DNA from: Spirochaetaceae bacterium
Lineage (GTDB): Bacteria; Spirochaetota; Spirochaetia; Treponematales; Breznakiellaceae
Assembly: GCA_031255315.1 (NCBI GenBank)
Contig: JAIRSS010000137.1
Span: 1 to 5,038, forward strand
Direction: 5' to 3'
DNA length: 5,038 bases
This document shows, piece after piece, positions 1-4,968 of the stretch. Within the stretch, counting starts at the first letter, position 1; every line of letters starts with the position of its first letter. Made by a program: the position numbers and the translations under genes. The notes under the pieces are model-generated. The model saw nothing but the letters and a program-made list of their open reading frames with translations. It ran no database searches and had not been told where the DNA came from.

Positions 1-296
1 ACATTTTCTACCCGTTTGGGGAGTTTAAGTTTTATTTTTTCGGCAACCTCTTCGTCTTCAATGACGTTCACCGTGATATGGGGATCGATGAGACTAAGTA
101 TGTCAAAGTTAATAGTAATATCGTTGTCAATTTTAATAATGTCCTTACGGCCCAGGCGTTCCGATATGGCGTTTACCACAAAAGCTACCGTGTACACGGC
201 TTTGTCCAGCCCCAGCCAGTTGAAAATTTTGATGCCTTGTCCCGCTTTGATATGATCGATGACGATACCGTTTTTGATTTTCGCTATATTCAACAT
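1..296 (-). CDS. pyrI: Aspartate carbamoyltransferase regulatory chain (partial, C-terminus outside window)
   Basis: PyrI is the regulatory chain of class B aspartate transcarbamylase; it binds nucleotides (CTP, ATP, UTP in the E. coli enzyme) and tunes the catalytic PyrB trimers in the cytoplasm. Reading leftward from the ATG at 296, 98 complete codons are visible. They align by eye with E. coli PyrI: NGIVIDHI at residues 9-16 matches [18 protein letters not shown] at 49-58 matches GRKDLIKIEN (with the lysine of the nucleotide site, here K55), and LPKRVEN at 92-98 matches LPERIDN. This is the allosteric domain. The C-terminal zinc domain with its four cysteines would lie beyond the left edge, so it cannot be checked. 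The gene starts 9 bp after pyrB ends, and its Shine-Dalgarno GAGG overlaps the pyrB stop codon, which supports this start and implies translational coupling. No frame breaks are seen in the visible part. Confidence 0.95.
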   Translation of the reverse strand, partial: MLNIAKIKNGIVIDHIKAGQGIKIFNWLGLDKAVYTVAFVVNAISERLGRKDIIKIDNDITINFDILSLIDPHITVNVIEDEEVAEKIKLKLPKRVEN

Positions 297-303
297 GGCT
301 AAA

Positions 304-307
304 CCTC
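304..307 (-). promoter_or_regulatory. Shine-Dalgarno of pyrI overlapping the pyrB stop
   Basis: On the minus strand the junction reads TGAGG, seven bases, then the pyrI ATG. The pyrB stop TGA shares its GA with the GAGG ribosome-binding site. A ribosome finishing pyrB covers the pyrI start region, which fits coupled, stoichiometric synthesis of the two ATCase chains. Confidence 0.75.
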
Positions 308-1259
308 ACGCCGCGCCTAAAATTGAGGCCAATAAGGCCATTCGTACATACATACCGTATTTTGCCTGTTTGAAGTAACTCGCCCGGGGATCCGCATCCA
401 CTTCCACGGCAATTTCGTTTACTCTCGGAAGGGGGTGGAGAACGATAAGGTCCTTCCTGGCAAGCCGCATTTTTTCCATAGTCAGGATGTAGCTGTCTTT
501 AAGGCGTATGTAATCCTCCTCGTTGAAAAACCGTTCCCGCTGAACCCGGGTCATATACAGGACATCCAAATCGCCCATGACGGTTTCAAGCCGGCTGGCT
601 TCCTGAAAGGCTATGCCGTCTTTTTTCAGGATGCCGCTGGTGATGTATTCAGGGACTCTGAGTTCTTCCGGAGAAATGAGCGTGAATCTGACATCCCGGT
701 AGCGGGAAAGGGCCTTGATCAAAGAGTGAACGGTTCTGCCGAATTTAAGGTCCCCGCAGCATCCCACTGTAAGGCCGGAAAATGGGGAGCCTCCGGCCCT
801 ATCGATATCCCCGCCTTTCTTGAGTTGCCTGATGGTCAGAAGATCCGTCAATGTCTGGGTCGGATGATGATGGCCGCCGTCGCCGGCGTTAATAACCGGT
901 ACAGCCGAATACCGGGAAGCCAGAAGGGCGGCCCCTTCTTTGGGATTCCGCATGACCACCGCGTCGGCATAACAGGCGGCCATGCGTATCGTGTCCGCCA
1001 GACTTTCCCCTTTTGCGGCGGAGCTTGAACCCGGTTCAGCGAAGCCCAGGCAGCTTCCGCCTAAACGCAGCATGGCCGCCTCGAAGCTCAATCGGGTCCT
1101 GGTACTCGGCTCGAAGAATAGGGTCGCCAGAACCATACCCCGGCAGCTATCCCTCAGATAGGTTCCGTCCTCTTCAATATGTTCGGCCAGTCTGAACAGA
1201 TCTTCCAGCTCTTCTACGCTGAAATCCCCCGGTTCTACCAAATGCCGTCCTTTTAGCAT
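306..1259 (-). CDS. pyrB: Aspartate carbamoyltransferase catalytic chain
   Basis: PyrB joins carbamoyl phosphate and L-aspartate to give N-carbamoyl-L-aspartate, the first committed step of de novo pyrimidine synthesis. The 317-residue protein is of normal family length and appears intact. Seen in the sequence: the carbamoyl-phosphate signature [13 protein letters not shown] (residues 48-60), the 80s-loop lysine in AAKGES (K83) that reaches into the neighbouring active site, R104 in VVMRNP, the HPTQTLTDL motif (132-140), [12 protein letters not shown] (169-180), the aspartate-binding MTRVQRERF (236-244, R238 and Q240) and HPLPRVNEI (275-283). These match E. coli PyrB nearly block for block, and PyrI follows, so this is the regulated dodecameric type. 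Compared with E. coli there is a short extra stretch around residues 148-160, just before the aspartate domain core. The ATG at 1259 is preceded by a strong GAGGAGA that overlaps the pth stop codon. It was distinguished from ornithine carbamoyltransferase by the HPTQ and RVQ motifs. Confidence 0.98.
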   Translation of the reverse strand: MLKGRHLVEPGDFSVEELEDLFRLAEHIEEDGTYLRDSCRGMVLATLFFEPSTRTRLSFEAAMLRLGGSCLGFAEPGSSSAAKGESLADTIRMAACYADAVVMRNPKEGAALLASRYSAVPVINAGDGGHHHPTQTLTDLLTIRQLKKGGDIDRAGGSPFSGLTVGCCGDLKFGRTVHSLIKALSRYRDVRFTLISPEELRVPEYITSGILKKDGIAFQEASRLETVMGDLDVLYMTRVQRERFFNEEDYIRLKDSYILTMEKMRLARKDLIVLHPLPRVNEIAVEVDADPRASYFKQAKYGMYVRMALLASILGAA

Positions 1260-1263
1260 ACAA

Positions 1264-1270
1264 TCTCCTC
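1264..1270 (-). promoter_or_regulatory. Shine-Dalgarno of pyrB overlapping the pth stop
   Basis: GAGGAGA lies four bases before the pyrB ATG (core GGAG 6 bases before it), and its first two bases belong to the TGA stop of pth. The 9-bp gap has the same length and layout as the pyrB-pyrI junction. It decides the pyrB start and argues for one polycistronic message. Confidence 0.8.
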
Positions 1271-1907
1271 AATCCAACGCCAATGGTGGTGTTACTATCT
1301 TCTTTTTGTTCCATTCCGGCAACAGGGCGCCGGGCCCCTGGAGCAGGGCTTCGGTTAGGGCGGCGGCGCCAGCGGCAAGGACCTGATCTATAATGGGTTC
1401 TTCCCGGGCGGAAAATCCGGACAGTACCCAGCCGGAAATGTCCCGGTGATCCGGACGGCCTATGCCGATACGGAACCGCCAGAAAGCGGCGGTTCCGAAG
1501 CAGGCGTTCATGGAGCGAAGGCCGTTATGCCCGCCAAGTCCGCCGGAAAACTTGATAGATGCGGTTCCCAGGGGGAGTTCCAGTTCATCATGCGCCAAGA
1601 GTATGCGCTCCGGGGGTATCTTAAAAAACGAAGCCGCCGTCTGTATTGCCTCGCCTGAAATGTTCATGTACGTTTCAGGCATAAGAAAATGAACCGTAGC
1701 GGGACGCTCCGCAGCGGCCGGCGCTTCCGGTTTACAGAAGGCGGACAACCGGTTCCCATCCAGGGCGGCGTAACGGCCTTTGTATTTTTTCCGCCAGGTT
1801 AATTGGGAAAAAAAAGGCAGCCTTTCGGCCAAAAGCCGCCCGGCGTTATGCCGGGTATGGGAATATTCGACGCCCGGATTCCCCAGAAATGCGACAAGCT
1901 CTATCAT
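1269..1907 (-). CDS. pth: Peptidyl-tRNA hydrolase
   Basis: Pth cleaves the ester bond of peptidyl-tRNAs that drop off the ribosome, recycling tRNA; it is a monomeric, normally essential cytoplasmic enzyme. The 212-residue protein carries the family landmarks: LGNPGVEYSHTRHNAG at residues 8-23 with N10 and the catalytic H20, PETYMNISG at 77-85 with N82, LLAHDELELPLG at 103-114 with D107, and GGLGGHNGLRS at 122-132 with N128. RFRIGIGRP (144-152) is the usual strand before the lid region. It is slightly longer than E. coli Pth (194 residues): there is extra sequence near 60-70 (rich in Ala, Pro and Glu) and a C-terminal tail after about residue 192. The ATG at 1907 has AGAGGAT just upstream. The gene leads a tight operon with pyrB and pyrI, so a housekeeping translation enzyme shares transcripts with pyrimidine synthesis. 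I see no functional link beyond shared growth-linked expression. Confidence 0.97.
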   Translation of the reverse strand: MIELVAFLGNPGVEYSHTRHNAGRLLAERLPFFSQLTWRKKYKGRYAALDGNRLSAFCKPEAPAAAERPATVHFLMPETYMNISGEAIQTAASFFKIPPERILLAHDELELPLGTASIKFSGGLGGHNGLRSMNACFGTAAFWRFRIGIGRPDHRDISGWVLSGFSAREEPIIDQVLAAGAAALTEALLQGPGALLPEWNKKKIVTPPLALD

Positions 1908-1954
1908 AATCCTCTGCCAACATATCCTTTACTATTTCGATATTTCCATAATAG

Positions 1955-1983
1955 AATATATACTACGAATCATTGAATACCAA
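1955..1983 (-). promoter_or_regulatory. Candidate sigma70-type promoter for pth-pyrB-pyrI
   Basis: On the minus strand TTGGTA (1983-1978; 4 of 6 to the -35 consensus) is followed by a 17-bp spacer and TATATT (1960-1955; 5 of 6 to the -10 consensus). Transcription would begin near 1948, leaving a leader of about 40 bases before the pth ATG. That leader is too short for a pyrBI-type attenuator or a PyrR/uracil-sensing structure, so any pyrimidine control would have to act elsewhere. This was judged by eye; the surrounding DNA is AT-rich, so a chance match is possible. Confidence 0.45.
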
Positions 1984-2016
1984 CCTTAGTATATCCGGAG
2001 GAAGAACGAGTTCCTA

Positions 2017-2089
2017 GGAGTTTGTTGCGTTTCGCGCATAAAATAGTATAAATATTCAATATTATGAATATTTATACCTTGCAAACTCC
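2017..2089. repeat. Nested inverted repeat between divergent pth and alpha-galactosidase genes
   Basis: The inner arms are perfect: GTATAAATATTC (2046-2057) and GAATATTTATAC (2066-2077), 12 bp each around an 8-base centre. The outer arms are also perfect: GGAGTTTG (2017-2024) and CAAACTCC (2082-2089). A further pair GTTGCG (2024-2029) and CGCAAC (2104-2109) lies partly outside. Because the genes on both sides point away from it, it is not needed as a terminator. It could be an operator, a cruciform-forming site, or a small inverted-repeat element. Which of these is unknown. Confidence 0.8.
2025..2052 (+). promoter_or_regulatory. Candidate promoter for the alpha-galactosidase gene
   Basis: TTGCGT (2025-2030, a weak -35) is followed by a 16-bp spacer and TATAAA (2047-2052, 5 of 6 to the -10 consensus). 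The -10 box lies inside the left inner arm of the 12-bp palindrome, so a protein bound to that palindrome would block it. That arrangement would suit repression in the absence of substrate. The leader to the ATG would be about 100 bases. The call rests on weak consensus matches. Confidence 0.35.
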
Positions 2090-2145
2090 GTCAGACCGAA
2101 GGTCCGCAACAGGCTGCTGGAATCTTGAAGAAGCCGGAAATTGCC

Positions 2146-2150
2146 GGGAG
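2146..2150 (+). promoter_or_regulatory. Shine-Dalgarno deciding the alpha-galactosidase start
   Basis: GGGAG ends 8 bases before the ATG at 2159. An in-frame TTG at 2141 would add six residues, but the GGGAG lies downstream of that TTG and only weak AGAAG-like sequence precedes it, so 2159 is the better start. Confidence 0.7.
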
Positions 2151-2158
2151 CTTATAGT

Positions 2159-4156
2159 ATGAAAATTAAAATTATGGGGATCAACCGCCGGGAAACCCCT
2201 ATGCCCGAAGGTCCGGAAGGGGTATGGCTCAATTACACGGTGGATAAGAACGGAGGCGAAACCCTGGCCGCCGAAAGGGATACCGGATCGTTCGTTATTG
2301 ATTCCTGGACGTATGAAGAATTGGTTGATTTAACCGGCATAAACGATACAATCAAATCCGCGTTCCTGAACGATGAAGAACTGGCGATCCAATGCGGGGG
2401 CTGGCAGTCCTGGTCTGCGGGCTGGGAGCTTGTAGGCGGAGAAACCCTGCCCCGGTCTGTCAGGTTTATCCCGGACCTTCTAAAACTGACCAACCGGGAA
2501 GGGGATGTGGCGGAGATGGATACATCGCCGGCCTTTACGGGCTTCATTGCCCCCAAGATGCGGCGGCGATCCTCCGGCGGAAGAAAAGGCTGGCTCCCCG
2601 GCCACTTTATCTCGTACCTCCGCACCGGCGATCACTATCTCTGCGTCGCCTCTAAAGGCGGCGGGGCGCTCCCGCCGGTGAGTTTCCGCATTGACCGGGA
2701 GCGGCAGTATATCATGGCCGAGATTTTCTGCCCCGGTAAAACATGGAAACCCAATGACTCTTTGGCCGAACTAGCGGTTTTCTACGCTCAGGGGTACTTC
2801 AAATTTAAAGACATCATAGGCCGTATTTTCCGGCAAGAGGAAATCTTCAAATCCCTCAATTTTCTTCGCCTTCGTCCCGGCGGAGAAGACGCCGGTTTCC
2901 GCAACACGCTGAACCTCCCCGGCGGCTATGAGTCCTGGTACAACCACTATACGAATATTAATGAGAAGCTCATCCTGGATGATCTTGAAGGCTTGGGGCA
3001 TACGGAAAACCTCATCAAAGGCTGGTTTATAGACCGGAAAAAACCCGTAGTATTTCAGATTGATGACGGATGGGAACGGGCGGTGGGGGAATGGGATGTC
3101 AATCTCAAGCGTTTCCCCAACGGGCTTGCGCCGGTAGCGGCTAAAATTGAGGAAGCGGGATTTGTCCCGGGCCTCTGGATCGCTCCGTTTCTGGTAACCC
3201 GGCGCTCCCGCCTTTTCGCCGAACGGCCGGGCTGGCTGCTCAGGGATAAATCCGGCCAGGTTACGATAGCCGGATACAACCCGCTTTGGGATAAGCAGTT
3301 CTACTGCCTCGATCTGTCCCGCAAAGACGTGCTGGAATACCTACAGGGGGTTATAGACCGGATCATTGATGAATGGGGCTTCCGGTATCTTAAGCTGGAT
3401 TTCCTGTATGCGGGCTATTTTTCGGGCGCTTTTGCCGAAGGGGGTGCTCCTCACGAACACTATGAGCGGGCCTGCGCCGCCTTGACCGCCCGGAAAACCG
3501 CCGCGTCAGGGCTGCCTGTTGCTTATCTGGGCTGCGGCTGCCCGCTCGGTCCCTCCTACCGGCATCTTCCCCTTTCCCGCATCGGCGCCGACACCCGGCA
3601 TCAGTGGGAATGGGGCCTGGTCAAACTCACCGGCCATGTGGGAGGACCCGGCGCGTACGTCAGCCTCATGGACACCATAGGCCGCTCTTTTATGAACGGC
3701 ACGGTCTTCCTCAACGATCCGGATGTGATCTTCCTGCGTTCCCGAAACTGCAAACTTACGGAACATGAGAAAGAAGTGACAGCCCTGGTAAACTTCCTTT
3801 TGGGCAGCCAGATCATGCTGTCCGATGACGCCCGGCGGCAGGAAGCGGCGGACATAGCCTTAACCCGGCGTATCATCGGCCTGTACGACCGGCTTGCCGG
3901 TGATGAATATGGCGCAACCCGCCTCGACCGGAATATCTTCCGCCTGGAAAGCAGATCCGGCCAAACCGCCGGCCTCATCAACTTGTCCCGGCGTCCTTTC
4001 ATCCTTACCGCGGATAAGGACGCGGCCCTTTACGCCGCTTTCTCCCAGGGAACCTGGCTGATAGACCGCCGCGTCCGGTCAAAGGGTACGGAGTTCGCCT
4101 TCGCGCCGCATACCATCAGTATTGCCGCAGGCGCTGCCGCTGGATGCGCCTACTAA
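2159..4156 (+). CDS. galA: Alpha-galactosidase, glycoside hydrolase family 36 (Thermotoga GalA-like)
   Basis: This enzyme should release terminal alpha-1,6-linked galactose from oligosaccharides such as melibiose or raffinose by a retaining mechanism in the cytoplasm; no signal peptide is seen. It has 665 residues from the ATG. The N-terminal part (to about 250) is the beta-sandwich region, with GGWQSWSAGWE at 80-90. The (beta/alpha)8 barrel follows: YESWYNHY (257-264), QIDDGW (300-305), GLWIAPF (338-344), LKLDFLYAG (411-419) with the probable nucleophile D414, GCGCPLGPS (458-466) and RIGADT (474-479) with the probable acid/base D478, then LNDPD (518-522). These blocks match Thermotoga maritima GalA (FKIDFLFAG, GCGSPLLP, RIGPDT, LNDPD), which is about 100 residues shorter. 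The C-terminal 120 residues form the usual beta domain. No transporter or regulator is adjacent. Exact substrate is inferred; GH36 also holds alpha-N-acetylgalactosaminidases. The symbol follows the Thermotoga usage. Confidence 0.93.
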   Translation: MKIKIMGINRRETPMPEGPEGVWLNYTVDKNGGETLAAERDTGSFVIDSWTYEELVDLTGINDTIKSAFLNDEELAIQCGGWQSWSAGWELVGGETLPRSVRFIPDLLKLTNREGDVAEMDTSPAFTGFIAPKMRRRSSGGRKGWLPGHFISYLRTGDHYLCVASKGGGALPPVSFRIDRERQYIMAEIFCPGKTWKPNDSLAELAVFYAQGYFKFKDIIGRIFRQEEIFKSLNFLRLRPGGEDAGFRNTLNLPGGYESWYNHYTNINEKLILDDLEGLGHTENLIKGWFIDRKKPVVFQIDDGWERAVGEWDVNLKRFPNGLAPVAAKIEEAGFVPGLWIAPFLVTRRSRLFAERPGWLLRDKSGQVTIAGYNPLWDKQFYCLDLSRKDVLEYLQGVIDRIIDEWGFRYLKLDFLYAGYFSGAFAEGGAPHEHYERACAALTARKTAASGLPVAYLGCGCPLGPSYRHLPLSRIGADTRHQWEWGLVKLTGHVGGPGAYVSLMDTIGRSFMNGTVFLNDPDVIFLRSRNCKLTEHEKEVTALVNFLLGSQIMLSDDARRQEAADIALTRRIIGLYDRLAGDEYGATRLDRNIFRLESRSGQTAGLINLSRRPFILTADKDAALYAAFSQGTWLIDRRVRSKGTEFAFAPHTISIAAGAAAGCAY

Positions 4157-4214
4157 TCCGGAAAAAATTGGAAACTCTGGGGCTTATAAAGGGAAGTACG
4201 ATTCAAAGCACCAG

Positions 4215-4240
4215 GGCCTGTTAGTAAAGGGGCCAATTTT
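4215..4240 (+). terminator. Weak candidate terminator after the alpha-galactosidase gene
   Basis: GGCCT (4215-4219) can pair with AGG and GGCC (4228-4234, with a two-base bulge), and the sequence continues AATTTT. The stem is short and the T-run is only four, so this is a poor intrinsic terminator. It is listed because nothing better follows the stop codon at 4156. Confidence 0.25.
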
Positions 4241-4401
4241 AATCTGAAGTGCGAATTTAAAAATGTGTCAGAATGATACACTCTCCGGATGATTTACAGG
4301 GCAAAATTGGGTTAATTTAAGTGAAATCATGCCTCATATAAGGCAAGCAAGAGATGCAAAAGCATATTCTATAGGTGATTTACCAGCTTTAATATAAAAG
4401 T

Positions 4402-4426
4402 CTCCCAGGATTGATACAGCCGGGAG
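4402..4426 (+). other. Hairpin upstream of the lipoprotein leader
   Basis: CTCCC (4402-4406) pairs with GGGAG (4422-4426), and after a one-base bulge GG (4408-4409) pairs with CC (4420-4421), leaving a 10-base loop. No T-run follows, so it is not an intrinsic terminator. It lies 80-100 bases before the start at 4506 and may fold in the 5' leader. Its right arm contains GGGAG but no start codon follows at a suitable distance. Function unknown. Confidence 0.4.
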
Positions 4427-4492
4427 CGGGTTAAAACGTTAATCCACCCGGTAGGGCGTAAGATATTAAATCCTCTGAAATGAGGTGAAACT

Positions 4493-4499
4493 AAAGGAG
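4493..4499 (+). promoter_or_regulatory. Shine-Dalgarno deciding the start of the lipoprotein-leader pseudogene
   Basis: AAAGGAG ends 6 bases before the ATG at 4506, close to ideal spacing. An in-frame GTG at 4485 would put MKLKEFS before the leader and lies upstream of this site, so the ATG is preferred. A well-preserved ribosome site suggests the gene was functional until recently. Confidence 0.7.
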
Positions 4500-4505
4500 T
4501 TCAGT

Positions 4506-4720
4506 ATGAAAAAAGGAATGTTCAGCGTGACTGTGGTTTTCGCCGCAATGACCGTAGTGCTGGCAGGCGCGGGCTGCGGTTCCTCCCCTGCGGCGGCAAA
4601 ATACGCGGCGGATGGGGCAGCGGCGTCGCTGGGTCCATGCGTTCGGCCTACCGGTACAGCACCAGTCCGTCGGACCGGTGGGCCGCCCTCGGCTTCCGGC
4701 TTGTCCGCTCCCGGCTTTAG
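4506..4720 (+). pseudogene. Remnant of a lipoprotein with a C-terminal FGE/SUMF1 (C-type-lectin-like) domain, core deleted
   Basis: The 5' end is a clear lipoprotein leader: MKK, a hydrophobic stretch, then LAGAGC with the acceptor Cys at residue 24 (TGC at 4575), followed by GSSP. The -3 residue is Gly rather than Leu, a loose lipobox of a kind tolerated in spirochaetes. From about 4598 to the TAG at 4718-4720, a different frame (shifted by -1) reads KIRGGWGSG, then RSAYRYSTSPSDR, then LGFRLVR, which is the typical end of formylglycine-generating-enzyme/SUMF1 domains (RGGSW...RSAYR...GFRLVR). Such proteins normally have some 200 or more residues between leader and tail; here only a few codons remain. 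The simplest reading is an internal, frame-breaking deletion with its junction near 4578-4600. Translation in the leader frame would continue to 4898 with low-complexity Ala/Pro/Arg-rich sequence. The parent was probably a surface lipoprotein; it resembles treponemal TvpA-type variable proteins more than a true sulfatase-activating enzyme, but that is inference. Confidence 0.72.
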
Positions 4721-4741
4721 GGGTAAGCAGGCTGCCGCCCG

Positions 4742-4755
4742 GCCCCGGCGGGGGC
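4742..4755 (+). other. GC-rich hairpin downstream of the FGE tail
   Basis: GCCCC (4742-4746), loop GGCG, GGGGC (4751-4755), followed by TTT and then more G. A competing 6-bp pairing is GGCCCC (4741-4746) with GGGGCC (4760-4765). It may act as a weak terminator for the remnant gene. A hairpin just after a variable repeat is also a known feature of retroelement target sites, but the match here is only positional. Confidence 0.4.
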
Positions 4756-4799
4756 TTTGGGGGCCCGTTACGTTGCAAAGGCTAAAAGGTAGAACCAAG

Positions 4800-4866
4800 T
4801 CCGCAGATTTTACGGATTTCGCTGATTTTGCCCATGAAAATCTGTGTAATCAGCGAAATCATCGGA
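4800..4866. repeat. 67-bp dyad element, resembles an interspersed intergenic repeat
   Basis: The main arms GATTTCGCTGATT (4815-4827) and AATCAGCGAAATC (4848-4860) are a perfect 13-bp inverted repeat around a 20-base centre. The ends TCCG (4800-4803) and CGGA (4863-4866) also pair. A second, mutually exclusive pairing is CAGATTTT (4804-4811) with AAAATCTG (4837-4844). The wording (CAGATTTT, GATTTCGCTGATT, AATCTGTGTAATCAGCG) resembles repeats scattered between genes in many spirochaete and other bacterial genomes. No second copy is in this window, so the repeat status is from general knowledge. Confidence 0.65.
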
Positions 4867-4894
4867 CTCTTGTATGTTCCATTGGCATAACGTG

Positions 4895-4924
4895 TTGACA
4901 GCGGGCAGTCCGCCCCGGTACAAA
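4895..4924 (+). promoter_or_regulatory. Candidate sigma70-type promoter for ptsI
   Basis: A perfect -35 TTGACA (4895-4900) is followed by an 18-bp spacer and TACAAA (4919-4924; 4 of 6 to the -10 consensus). The start would be near 4931, giving a leader of about 38 bases before the ptsI ATG. The spacer is GC-rich and holds a small palindrome (GCGG 4901-4904, CCGC 4910-4913), which could be an operator or chance. Confidence 0.5.
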
Positions 4925-4968
4925 AATTTCTTGCGAAGAATACGGTATTGGATTATTCTGATATAACA

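Larger units (their letters stand above)
4157..4505. other. AT-rich intergenic stretch without a supportable gene
   Basis: About 350 bases with a composition clearly more AT-rich than the flanking coding DNA. Stops are frequent in every frame. The longest open stretch I noticed is 4293-4394 (plus strand), with an internal ATG at 4329 giving 22 codons, but it lacks a Shine-Dalgarno and I recognise no family. It contains an 8-bp inverted pair CCAATTTT (4233-4240) and AAAATTGG (4303-4310), with another AAAATTGG at 4164-4171, plus the hairpins listed separately. It could be decayed coding or mobile DNA, or the long leader of the following gene. Confidence 0.5.

Noticed and set aside
435..1028. 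Long plus-strand open frame (197 codons) opposite pyrB
   Set aside because: Lies wholly antisense to a highly conserved gene, has no recognisable motifs or ribosome site, and is a shadow of pyrB codon structure.
2046..2077. Palindrome as an intrinsic terminator
   Set aside because: It lies between divergent genes, is AT-rich rather than GC-rich and has no T-run on either side.
2141..2158. TTG start adding six residues to the alpha-galactosidase
   Set aside because: The good GGGAG site lies downstream of this TTG and at proper distance from the ATG at 2159.
4604..4720. The FGE-like tail as a DGR template repeat
   Set aside because: Template repeats are rich in AAC codons at the variable positions; this stretch is adenine-poor and could only be a variable-repeat copy.
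4741..4766. G-quadruplex from the G-runs
   Set aside because: Only two long G-runs on one strand; hairpins with the C-rich neighbour explain the sequence better.
4485..4898. A 137-residue protein read in the lipoprotein-leader frame from GTG 4485 to 4898
   Set aside because: Only the leader is credible; past about residue 30 it is low-complexity and runs through the out-of-frame FGE tail and the dyad repeat. Better explained as a frameshifted remnant.
4882..4899. Possible sigma54 promoter (TGGCATAACGTGTTGA)
   Set aside because: The required GC of the -12 element at the fixed distance from GG is missing; the same bases give a better sigma70 -35 box.
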